Positions 48,515-59,659 of a stretch of DNA of 64,000 nt are shown here, in pieces. Both the position numbers and the translations under genes were made by a program. Under the pieces are notes generated by a model. That model did no database searches and was not told the DNA's origin. It was given only the letters and a program-made list of their open reading frames with translations. Position 1 is the stretch's first letter, and every line of letters starts with the position of its first letter. Source of the stretch: Oscheius sp. JU75 (Eukaryota; Nematoda; Chromadorea; Rhabditida; Rhabditidae); NCBI GenBank assembly GCA_037178855.1, contig JASJZC010000007.1, forward strand, positions 2,604,001 to 2,668,000. Reading direction: 5' to 3'.

Positions 48515-51500
48515 TTACAAAAGTTTGCTTCCGAAGTCCTGCAGGTTGTCCGGAAGAAGAGTCTTGAACAAGGTGTCGAACAACTTCAAGGCATTTGGAA
48601 GGGTGCTAGCGTTGGAGCTGGCTAGCCATACGGAGGGGAAGTCTCTTCGGATGTAGAGTAATCTAAAACCAAGGAACTAAAAAAGTAGCAAAACAATCAA
48701 ACCTGTTAGCAAGATCAGTTCTGGCTGTATCTGGAAGTTGGGCGAGCCCAACTCGATTTGTAGCCTTCGCATCGCCTTCGAGCTTGTTTCTTGCTGTAAA
48801 GATTGCCAGACCAAGGCTAAAAGAGAGTTGAGAATGGCAAGGAGTTTGATTACTTGGCTGTCAGGTACATGATGTCGGCTACGAGCTTGATTTCCGCATG
48901 AATTAGAGCAACTTGGAAGTTGTAGGGCAGGTTCTTCGACAGAATATGAAGAGTTTTCAGAGCTCTGCTGGACTCCACTTTGGCTCTCTGAATATGACAA
49001 ATTTAAACTTATAAGAATTTGCAACCTGGAAATCGATGGCTGTCAGACGATCGAGGTAGAGCATATCAGGGTTGAGAATGATTTCGACAAAAGTGGATAT
49101 CGGACGAGACTTGAAGAGTCCTCCGTTCTCGGTTCCACTATCTTTGATTCCATTGGCGATCTCAGTAATCCTCTTCTCGGCGTTGCCAAGAATCCAAACT
49201 TGCTCAAAGAGGGAGACGAGATCCCTGAAATTTGTACGTTTTACCAACCTAGGAACATTATCTACCCATCATTCAGCAAGTTGATGGCCGCAATCATGGG
49301 CATGTTGATAATGAACTGCTTGATGTCGATCTCTTTGTTCCAGAAAACTCCGACCGATGTTAGGATGTTCATGTAGGTCAATGAGGGTGGCATAGCTTCG
49401 CATCCTGTACTCATATCGCAAATCATACCACCTGAATATTGAGATGTTCGAATTAGCTCACACTTTAAACTGACCAACTACATTGGCTCTTCCACAAAGT
49501 TTAGCAGAGCCGTAAGCAACACGAGCAGAAGACTCGGCATCTGTGCAGAGATACCCATCGTCGCAGGTCGGGAACTTGATGACAAGTGGAAGATGAGAGC
49601 TAATCTTGTCCAGAATGTCATCAGCACTTCTCCAGTCGACACACAAAGTCACGAAAGGTGGGGTCTGGTGGACGAACTTAAGCTCGTCGTCTTCTCCTCT
49701 CAGCGACATCAACAAACGAGGAATCCGGCGCTGCAGTTGGTTCAGAACTGAAACTGGAAATGTAAAGACAAATCAAAACAGAATACCATCTTTGTTAGTC
49801 AGCATTACTCCAGCGAGATTACTTCCGAAATGAGCCATTTTGCACATCGGGAAGTCGTGGATGAACTGGTTCACAATGGTGCTGGCTTCGTCCACTTCCA
49901 AGTTTGTTGTTTGTGTATCAAGAGAAGGAACGAGCTGTAGTTATAGTTTGTAAAGTCTACGCGTGTCGCTTACAGTCATGCCGTATTTATCCGCCAAGTC
50001 GACCATATCGAAGAGATCCTTGTTAGTGTATGGCAATTGATATCTATCGGTCGTTCGAACTTCGAAGTGAATGAACAAATGGGTAGCCTTCACTTTTCCA
50101 ATTCTTGCAATCAAAGATAGGACCTTAAAGAAGATTGAACGTGTCTTATAAATAATCTTTACAGATTCCTTGTTGAGCACTCGGCATCCACTATAGTCTT
50201 GGAATACACCTCGAAATGCCTTTGTCGGTTGGTCTCGGATGGTCAGCACCGGAATATGTCCATCGGTCAAGATTCCTTCGATTTTGGCCACATGACTGGG
50301 AAGAGCCTCGCGTTTCGGTACGAATGGCCGTGTTCCGTTCCTCAGGTTAGTATCATTGTCGAAGTAGATCTTTTGATAGTACATGTGTATCCTCAGGATT
50401 TGGACAAAGGTAGAGAAGCCGTTCAGGATTCCGTTATAGTCGACACCATAGATTTCAGTTCCTTTGCTATTCATGAACAGTGTGTAAGAGCCTGTTGGTC
50501 TTCCGTCGTTGTACACCCCAACAGTGAGATTCGACTTCCAAGGATGAACGGTGTCAGTGTCGGTACTCTGAAATAAAAATGAATAAGGAGTTCATTCCTT
50601 TCTACCTTGTGACCGCGGAAGTCAATCAGCAGACCGAGATCAGTTACTTGTGGTGTGAGAATACCAACAGCGCTCCTCATACAAGCCAATGTGAGCTCAG
50701 AAGAATCGTCGAGGTAGACCTTGATCGTTGAGTCCACAGGTATTTTAAAACCTGGTTCTCCTTGCACTTCATTGATGAAAGATGGCTGTGGCCACAGCAA
50801 TTCTGTCCAGTTGTGAGAGGTCTGTTCAACCGGCTTCAGTCTGAACACAACTTTGATGAAATAAACAATGCAAAACACTACTTGTCTATTAAAGTTGAAG
50901 TAGACCCATTGATGCTGGGAGCAATGGAGATAATGTCGTCGTTGACCGAGGTTAGTGAGGGAGATCTTGTGAGTCTGTTGCTATTGAGTCGTGGAAGTTT
51001 TTTCGGAATGAGCGAGTCGTTAAGTACATCCAGCACTTCCTTGAATTCTTTCTGTCTTGCGATTGAAAAGCAATCGTTATCCTAAAAACTAGTAAAGCAA
51101 CTGTTTGATAAAAACAAACAGTTCCAGGATCCTTTGCAAAAGGAGAAGCATTCTCTTGCAGTAACCTTCGGACAATCGACTCGTCGCCTCTCTTCACGGC
51201 TACTATCAAAGCCGACTCTCCTTTTTTATTAGGTAGATTGACGTTTGCATCAAGTTCAATCAGTAAACTGAAACATAATTGAAAAGCTATTCAAGAGAAT
51301 CTTACTTGACAATATCGACCGCAGCATAGAGGCACGCCCAAGTGAGTAAAGTCTGTCCGGAGTCTTCGAAGGAGTCTGGTGGAACACCAGCAATGAGCAG
51401 ACGCTGGAGAGATGTGAAGCTGAAATTAGACAACTTTAGCTGCCAGCAGGCGAAAATGAATCAGTAACGTCTCACAGGTATAAGAGGTTCAAATGACTTT

Positions 51501-51948
51501 CCAGTGCTGGAAGGAAATATACAAAAATGACTCACTCTCCCTTGGAGATCGAGAACAGAGATTCCCTGAAGAAGACCTTCTTCATTGCGTCACTGTTAGC
51601 CATTTCAAACGAGCTCTTCTTCTCTGGATTCTGAGAGGCAGGATTGGCTCCAAACTGAAGCAGTGCAGAAACCATATCCGGTGAATCTAGAGCAAATGAG
51701 GGATAAATTAAATCGAAAGCTCTTACCTAAATGTACAGCATTATGCAACAGATGACCAATCTCGTTGACATGTGTTTCGAGAATCAGTTGGAAGTTTTCT
51801 TTGGTTTCTGTAACACATTTATGAACAGAAGATAGCGATACTCACTCAGTTCGTGTAGTAAGCTGCACAAAATATCAACACGACCGGCATTCATTGCGTT
51901 CAGAAGATAGCCCGTCGCCTCACCATCTCCATTTTGGAGGGCTGTCAT
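48515..51948 (-). CDS. Ankyrin-repeat protein with a GH20-like (hexosaminidase-fold) C-terminal half, catalytic dyad lost
   Basis: A large protein of very roughly 950 residues, start MTALQNGDGEATGYLLNAMN. The N-terminal third has ankyrin repeats: HLLHNAVHLGDSPDMVSALL, GQTLLTWACLYAAVDIVKLL, GESALIVAVKRGDESIVRRL. A Ser-rich linker follows (RLTRSPSLTSVNDD). Next is a GH20b-like sheet domain (SNLTVGVYNDGRPTGSYTLF, YGVDYNGILNGFSTFVQIL), then barrel strands in GH20 order: FRGVFQDYSGCRVL, ATHLFIHFEVRTTDRYQLPY, LFDMVDLADKYGMT, VPSLDTQT. Where GH20 enzymes have H-x-G-x-D-E, this protein has HFGSN (about 49819-49833), so it is probably not a hydrolase of the usual kind. The remainder, about 400 residues, is helical and unassigned. 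About fifteen short introns. A TTTCAG lies about 20 bp upstream of the ATG. Confidence 0.82.
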
Positions 51949-53267
51949 TTTACCCAATATTGAGGTCTGAAAGTTATTATTCTTGAGGATTAATGCCGTG
52001 AATCAAGAGTAGGAAAAACGAGCGTGAATTCAAATGAAGATCCACATGGAAGCTAGCCACGTAGATGAATGGCGCATATTTGATGGTAAACAGCGCGCAG
52101 CACAAAAACTAGAGGAACTATTCTTTACTGGGCATCTTGCTAGCGAAAATCTAAGAAACGTTAAATTTCAGGTGAATGACAAGGTCACTAATATTATCAG
52201 ATTAAATATAAGAAGCTAAGAATTGCAACGATCAGTCTTTTCGACATAGCTATGTGGAAAGAGCATATTTACCGTAGTGCTAAAATGCTCCTGCAGCAAA
52301 GTTACTGCTGCTAATAAGGCAGCAAATTTTTCAAAAGATCAAAAAGTTTCAAATGAGTCAATGTATCTCTGAATCCACCGTAAGAATTGAATAAATTTAA
52401 TTATTCAAAACAATGAATTGAGCTATTCAAATGAATGTGTGTCAAGTCGAAAGTTGTTTACCTTGGAAATTCAGCTTTTGACTTCCAGAAGTCACGTTTT
52501 TCATACTAAAAATTTCATACTTGTTACTAGAAAGATGAAGAAGATTCTTTCGAATCGGCTGACGCACGTGATAACTTCTGCCACTACACCGTAATGGTTT
52601 CGAGAGTGTCGTTAGAGCTATTGCCGCCAGATGTGCGAGAATTAGTTGGTCTGCAAAAAGAAGACACTTGTCCCTCCCGTGAGAGCTTCACATCCCTCGA
52701 ACTCTTCAGACATTTGTCTCCCCGTTCCTTTTCATTTGAATACACTATTCAGGAAAAGATATCCATCCTTGTTTTTATACTTAATCCGATGTGGGTCGCA
52801 ACATTTGTCAACTTTGATAGTCGTTTCTGTTTTTATAGTTAAAAGAATATCTCCCCCTAATGGAAGAGCACTCTTTTAGCATTAGAAAAGCACTCTGGGC
52901 GCGGTAATAGAGTATCTTGGAAGCGTCTCGTGTAAACAGGGCTCAATATCCGGAGAAGCTCACAACAGGTGTTAAATCGACAGACGGACAGCAAAACCAT
53001 TGATTTCTACTGAAAATTATTAATTTCACTATGACAATGCTAGTACTCTTTTCCGGTGAGCGAAACTTTTCAGTGAGACCATTATAAAACGAGAACTTTC
53101 TTTTTAAACACCACTAGTTGCTCTATTTGGTGTTTCACATTAGTCGTAGTTCCATACTAATCTAGAAATCGTCTCTCAATATATACCTATCGCCATAGCA
53201 TGTGCCGTAGGCGATTCAAGGATTTCTACGGGGCTTAAGGAGTCCACTCGCCCGTGAAACAGCCACA
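51949..53267. other. Intergenic region between divergent genes
   Basis: A plus-strand frame at 52034-52219 (HVDEWRIFDGKQRAAQKLEE) runs to a possible donor, but no continuation was found. Otherwise nothing is seen. It probably contains the upstream regions of the ankyrin/GH20 and receptor genes. Confidence 0.4.
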
Positions 53268-55159
53268 ATGTTACTTCTTCCTTCCAAGTCGAGAGTGTTC
53301 CTCATTAATCCTTTTACAGCAATGCGCCCACTTCTGGGTGGTGATGCAGAGGACCGTCTCACTATGGATCTGTTTCGTGGCTACAACTCTCTCGTCCAAC
53401 CTGTAAGAAACAAGTCGGAGCTACCCATGATCGTTAAAATCGCCATGCAATTGGTTCTTCTAATCAATGTTGTAAGTTATGATGTTTTCTTAACTCCTTC
53501 ATTGAGGACGAACGAGAGCAAATAATGCACACAAACGTGTGGTTAACGCTGAAATGGCATGACTATCAGCTGCAGTGGAATCCTCGAGAATACGATGGGA
53601 TAACTCAGCTACGAGTAGCTCCTGACAAAATTTTCTTGCCTGACATCGTGTTATTCAATAAGTAAGTTCATCTAATAAGTATGGAACGATTCGTGTAGCG
53701 CCGACGGAGCCTATGAAGTATCTTTCATGTGCAACGCGCTTATTCATCATACTGGAGAAGTTCTTTGGGTACCACCTGCAATCTATAAGAGCAGTTGCAT
53801 CATAGGTTTGAATATATTTTTCATAATTCATTATCTTTAGACGTTGAATACTTCCCTTTCGATGATCAACTCTGTAGTCTCACTTTTGGAAGTTGGACAG
53901 TGAGTGCTAGTATATATATTGCAAGCTTTTATTTGAGTACAATCGTGATGAGATGAAACTGGATTTCCTACATGCCGATAGAGTAGACTTTTCGGAGTAT
54001 TCAACCAGCACAATATGGGATATGATAGATGCACCGGCGGTCCTGACGGAAGATCGAAGTCGAATAGAGTTTCAGATACGAATCAGGTTTGTTTCGGTCT
54101 CTTTAGAAAAAAGCTCTTACCAGAAGAAAAACGCTGTTTTACACTGTAGTACTGATTCTGCCGACAGTCTTGCTAGCCTTTCTCAATGTGACGGTATTCT
54201 ATTTGCCGACAGCGTCAGGTAGGCGCTCAACCTTTAAGTTTCACCAATTTTATAGGAGAGAAAATGGGATTAACCATGAATGTCTTGCTCTCAATAGTTG
54301 TGTTTCTGCTGCTAGTATCCAAAATTCTTCCTGCCACCTCGTCGTCAATACCTCTGGTAGCCAAGTATCTGCTTCTTACTTTTATTCTTAACGTTATCAC
54401 GTAAGTCAATCCTAGTCTAACTATATGGTCTTTTAGCATTTCAATCACCGTCATCATCTGTAACATCTACTTTCGTTCTCCAATCACTCATCGTCTACCA
54501 CCGTGGGTTCGAACAGTATTCCTTGATGTAAGTGTTTAATTGTTCTATCAAAGACTTGTTCAGTATTTACCAATGCTCATGTGCATGCAAAGACCGCCAA
54601 GAAAAGATGATCTGATCAGAAGGCAGTTGAGAAAAGATACCAGACGACTGAAAGGCCTACCAAGCCAGAGTAGTGAGGATACACCCCCGGCAATCGGACA
54701 TCATCCCCATTGTCACCGCAGGTAGAATGAAAATTTAATAGTTTTATGCAACTTCCAGTGAAAACGCTCCATTTATCCGACTGACAGCTAGACAAGACAA
54801 CGAACTAGGCCCGGATGCTCAGCGAGCAGTGGATTCCATTCAATACATCACAGATAACATGAAAGACGACGAAATTAGTAAACATGTAAGGAAACACAAC
54901 TTTTGATTGCGATTCTTTCAGTATCGAGAAGATTGGCGATTTGTATCACAAGTTCTGGATCGATTCTTGTTGTACGGCTTCTTGGGAGTGACTCTTGGGG
55001 GGACATTTGGTAACAAGGCTCATGATGTAAAAATATTAACTTTGAGGTATTCTACTCTCTGCTCCAACAGTTTTTGAAAGAATCGACGAACACGATCAAC
55101 TGAAAAAACTGATACAGATGTATAAGAGAGGACTGCCATACAATGACACTTACTATTAG
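53268..55159 (+). CDS. Nicotinic acetylcholine receptor subunit, non-alpha (UNC-29/ACR-2 type)
   Basis: A pentameric ligand-gated cation channel subunit. Ligand domain: [67 protein letters not shown] with the Cys-loop [15 protein letters not shown]. Loop C lacks the vicinal CC pair of alpha subunits ([18 protein letters not shown]). M1 starts [20 protein letters not shown]2 is preceded by GEK and reads [20 protein letters not shown]; the Glu before Lys marks cation selectivity. M3 is [20 protein letters not shown], then a basic cytoplasmic loop ([14 protein letters not shown]), and M4 near [18 protein letters not shown] start upstream of 53268 is possible, since the signal peptide is poor here: an acceptor CTTTTACAG lies just before AATGCGCCC at about 53320, and an earlier signal exon may be missing. 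AATAAA lies near 55188. Confidence 0.92.
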
Positions 55160-55448
55160 TAACATTGAGCAATTATGTTACGGGTCTTAAATAAACGTTC
55201 CATGCTTATCAATAATCTTCAATTCAGTTTTCCTCGTATGCTCTCAAGGTTCCAAACTGCGTGCGCGCATATCTATTACCTAAAAAGATGCGCCGGGACT
55301 TTTTCACTTTCTCTATCGGAAATCTGCGAGCGCCCTCTTTCGACCGACGACCTTCGAGGATGGAAGATGCGAATCTACAAGAAAACAGTTGGTCATCCCA
55401 GCTCGCGCGGGCTTTGTTTCTCCACTGTTACATGATATTTTGATATTC

Positions 55449-57662
55449 ATGATTACACCAAACTTGAAGGAGCCGGAGTACCCGAAGCACGAGGAGAGCA
55501 TATATAATGCTGTACAGGTATGTATTACTTTTAATGAACTGATACATTTTTATCGTTTAGGGAGACAAGGAATATGAAGATCCAGAATACTTTTATGGTT
55601 CCATTGGACAATCACAGCCCGGGAGCACCACACAAATTCGAATTGTAAGTTTTTTTCCACTCCAGGATACTTGTACTCTGTCGATACACACTGTTCGGCC
55701 TCAAAAACTGTCCGTGCCTCATTTGTTTGCAGAGAGTCATTGGAGCCTTTCCATTTAAAACTTTTTCTCCCTATATCGTGAAAATCAGACACATTTATGA
55801 CTCACGAGTTAATTCTTTTCATTGGCTTACACCTTCGGTTAAAAGATGAAAATTGCTAGGCATTTTGACATTAATATAACGAATACACAAGGTGTGGTGA
55901 ACATAGCTGGTTCGACTCTTGAGATATTATAGCACAGATATTGTTTCGCCAAAGTCAGAAAACCAGTAGCTCTAGAGTTTCTGTACTTTCACGTGTTCTT
56001 TTGTTCCACCTTCGGTGTCAAACACAGAATCGGCTGTGAAATCTCATCTCTTGCGCGCTAGCCGGCGCGCGATGTCTCTGAGTCGACTCTTCGACCCCCA
56101 TCCCATACCCGCTTTCGGAAAGGTTGTTAACCACGGAACTGACATTTGTAGGCTATCCTGCACTTTTCCAGGTACCGCCTCCGCCGCCGCCTCCGATTTT
56201 GAAACCGACACACATTGCAATCCATAATCTCCGAAAGGTCAGTCGAATAGGATTTGTGAAGACGGAAAAGAGTTTGCAGAAAAAAACTCCAAAATGGACA
56301 GCAATCTTTGTTGGGATAGTGGCAAGTCTCGTAACTTTAGCGCTGATCGCCTCGATAGTTGCTTTGCTGATTGTAGGAGCGAGAGCAAAGTCCGGTATGG
56401 ATCGACGAGCTATGGCGGTAAGCTTTTTTGAGAAAGTTTTGTTTAAAGGTTTTTCAGCAAACGGAGCCTTTATTTCCAATCGTTCGCCCCGAATTCGCTG
56501 CTCGACGAGAAGGCGACATTACCGCTAGCCATCTCTTAACTTTGATAATTACAAAGCGGAAACTATGCATTTTCGAAGCAGGAAGTGGAGACGATATCAC
56601 TTCTCAGTGAGTTTTTATCCATTTTACTGGTTTTAATTAAATTTTCCAGGACGGCTTTTGAACGTGACCACATCGACGGAGCTAGACTATTGTATCATAC
56701 AAACTTGAGTCATAGTGGTGTTCCTGTTCATCCTCTGCAGTTTCAACGGTAATTTGAGAAACACGAGCTTTTAAACGGTGGCAAATTATCTTGGCTATTT
56801 TTAATCTGTCTTTCTAACCATAATCGTGTTGATACATTTGGGTTGATACAACTGTACTATATTGAAAGAAAGAGTTTTGTCAGATACGCCAGGTCACTCG
56901 GAGTCGACAACGATTGCCATGTCGTAATCTATGACCGAGGACAAGTAATTTGGAGTACTTATGCTTTTTGGGTGTTCAAGGTAACCAAGTAGAGTTTCGT
57001 TATGAAAAGACGTTCAGCTCTTCGGTCATCAAAAAGTTTCCCTACTGTCGGGTGGTTACTTATCTTGGAAAACCCAACAAGGTAGATCATCGCAGTACGA
57101 GACTCAAGTTGGGCAGCCAAACAAGGCTGTTCCAGGTATCGCATTCTATTGTTCTGAAGAAGACAATTTTAGGCGATTTCCTGGCATCTTGGAACCAAGG
57201 TCTCATAATAACTTTTGATGATGTGTTGATCAACTCCCAGCAACGTACACAAGACGTCGTGGATGCTCAAACTAAAGAAGTAAAACAGTTTCCCAGCCAA
57301 CTAAAAGTTCTCAGGAGTACCATGGCATGGCCCCAGGAGCTCTATATGGTCATATTGTTGGATCAGTGAATGTTCCTGTTGACAGTGTCTATGATTGGGG
57401 AGTCGGCGAGTGGCTGTCGCCGGCTGATCAGGCTGAAGTATTCCGAAACGCAGGATTGAGGCCGAATCGGCCAGTGGTATGCTCGAGAGTTTTCGAAAAA
57501 CTAGCAAGTTTTTTCAGATAGTATACTGTTCTACTTCATTGCGAGCCTCTATGATCTGGTGGGCGCTGACCAGAACTGGCTATTCGACCAAGTTGTATTT
57601 TGGTGGATGGCCTGAGTGGGTCGTTCGCTCTCCTGATGAGTTGAAACACATCAACACGTAGG
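55449..57662 (+). CDS. Membrane-anchored tandem-rhodanese (3-mercaptopyruvate/thiosulfate) sulfurtransferase
   Basis: The N-terminal segment is acidic (NLKEPEYPKHEESIYNAVQ, DPEYFYGSIGQ) with a proline run (VPPPPPPILKP) and then basic residues. One TM helix follows (AIFVGIVASLVTLALIASIV), so this is a type II membrane protein. Rhodanese domain 1 shows FERDHIDGARLLYHTN, HVVIYDRGQVIWSTYAFWVF and GHQKVSLLSGGYLSWK; it lacks the active Cys. Domain 2 reads PGALYGHIVGSVNVPVDSVY, then the active loop VIVYCSTSLRAS with the catalytic Cys, and LYFGGWPEWVV at the end. Exons join in phase; a 42-bp piece at 56238-56279 could be exon or intron. Soluble MPSTs have no helix of this kind. AATAAA is at about 57738. 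Whether the enzyme faces the lumen, cell surface or cytosol depends on topology not proven here. Confidence 0.88.
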
Positions 57663-57897
57663 ATGACTACTGTTTCGACTCTTTTAGACTACTAATACGG
57701 TTAAAGACCCAGCGGGTACACTGTGCGAATGTAACCTATAATAAACTGCTCAATTTCAAAAACACCTGTAACATTAGGATGTTTATTGCTCGAAAGCAGA
57801 CATCAACATTGCATTGCAACTACATACTAAGGGTTAACACTGCCCCTGACGAGGGCAAGAGATCTGACTATGAGATCAATAGGCTGTAGCTCGGATC

Positions 57898-59523
57898 TTA
57901 ATGGTTGAGAGACCAGACGGAGCCATATCCGGCTGAGATCAGAGAAGTGTAGGAGCAGCGACGGTCAGCTCCTCCGAAGCGGCTCAGATGGCCATGCTCC
58001 TTGTCGAAAGTGGAGAATGATCCCCGGCGAGAGACCGATTCCATGTCATCGTCTTCCAGGTTAAGATGAGACAACAGACTGATTGGCGCGTCCTCCCAAG
58101 ACATCTCGTAGCGCCACCAATGTTCAGCTTCAGTTCCAGCCATCTTGCTGGCCCAGACCTGGTCCATACGATCGCTCTGTTCCTTGGTCAAGTGGTTCTT
58201 CCAGTCACGGCTGCCTCCTTTGCGAATGAACTCGCTTTTGTGCCTGTAAGAGTAGGAATCAGTCCGATAAGCGTACAGGAAACTTTTTCCATCCAACCGA
58301 TGCGCACATCACCCAGTTTGGGTGTGGCTGGGTGGTTACGTCAGAGAGCGCAGGTTGTACAAAAATAGCCAAAACTTACAGCTGTTTTTCGGGGAACCAA
58401 CGCTGCTGATCTTTCTTCATGGCATCGATCGTGCTGTTGGCAGCGATTCTGGCAAGACGGATCTCGTCTTCGACAATATCACCAGCTCGACCTCCGATGA
58501 ACTCTCCAATCTGAATCTCGTTGTGTTTTGACTAGTTGATCACAAGGAAACCTGGCGGATACAGCCCTTGAGATCGCAAACCATATCCTCATACTTGAGA
58601 AACAGGACATTATCTTTGTCCAAATGGGGGAGCCAGGTGGTCAGGTGCTCGAAGTAGTCACCGAAAGCCAACTGTCCGTTCAGGAAGAGATCAAAGAAGG
58701 TGTCAAAGTCACCCTGAGCCCAGTTGTAGATCTTGAAGTTGCGATTGTGGTGATAATAGCTGAAAACAGTCTAATAGTGTTTTCTAAGTATTCTGACATC
58801 GTTTGATAACAGAAGTATTCCTGTAACATGCTAAACTGACCGAGATAGAGGCTAAAGTTTACAGACTGTATGTCTACAACGTCACGGCCCCCGTCTGCAT
58901 GTTTTAAGTTTTGGACCAACCTGGTAAGGCAGTCCTTGGGGTTGCGAACACAGAAGATGTACTTTCCCTTCGGGCTCCATGGCATGTTCTGGTGTGTGAA
59001 GTGAGTCTTCAGGATGCGAGGACGCATGACAGTGCCAGCAAATTGAGCTCCCATTCGCTCGATCATGGGGCTCTGGATGCACATCTCGTTTCCAGCTCCC
59101 GGGTGATATTGTTCTCCACGGACAAGCTGATGGCAGATGTGTTGCAGCCAGGTGGTTCCACACTTCGGGTAAGTTGCGATGAAGAGATCACCGTCTTCGA
59201 CGTTCATTTTCTTGGCACTACGTACATGGCGTGGCTTGAAGATTGGGGGCCAGATTTCTCCGTCAATGACCGCCTGCTTCGGGTGTCCTTCAGGCTGGTA
59301 GATCACCGAGCGAGCCGGCCCTACAGTACATTTTACTTACAGGTTCCGTTAAAGGCCTACCCTTTCGGAAGCAGAAATAGTTGACATTGAGGTCGAAAGG
59401 AGAACCCGGAGTCTTGGGGGTTTTCGGCACTGGTGTTTTTGGTGTCAGAGGTGGAGTACGGTCACATGATGGAAGCTCGGACTCATCCAAGCGCAAATGT
59501 TTCACGAAAAATTTAGCAGCCAT
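57898..59523 (-). CDS. Cytosolic sulfotransferase (SULT; nematode SSU-1-like)
   Basis: PAPS-dependent transfer of sulfate to small hydroxyl substrates. The N terminus, [18 protein letters not shown], is followed by a proline-directed repeat ([20 protein letters not shown]), not part of normal SULTs. The SULT core: [18 protein letters not shown] (5'-phosphosulfate loop), [73 protein letters not shown], and [20 protein letters not shown] (RKGxxGDWKxxFT motif, 3'-phosphate binding; note SRDW for GDW). A C-terminal extension of about 80 residues includes [16 protein letters not shown]. Start ATG 59521-59523; a 5' UTR intron (donor near 59570) precedes it. C. elegans has one gene of this class, ssu-1. 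Confidence 0.92.
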
Positions 59524-59623
59524 CGCCAGGGTGTGCCTACAAAACTCTGCTGATGGATAAAGCTCAAGAGATACCTGAGAAGTTATCTCGAAGGCAGAGA
59601 GTGATCTCTTCAGACGCCTTCAG

Positions 59624-59631
59624 CTTTTATA
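59624..59631 (-). promoter_or_regulatory. TATA box of the sulfotransferase gene
   Basis: TATAAAAG on the minus strand, about 100 bp upstream of the coding start, separated from it by the 5' UTR intron. A GGGCGTGG (KLF/SP1-type CACCC box) lies just upstream at 59640-59648. Confidence 0.55.
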
Positions 59632-59659
59632 GCCGGTAGCCACGCCCCCTCCCCTTTAA

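Noticed and set aside
58911..59384. 157-codon plus-strand open frame
   Set aside because: Antisense shadow of the sulfotransferase gene, which has clear PAPS motifs on the minus strand.
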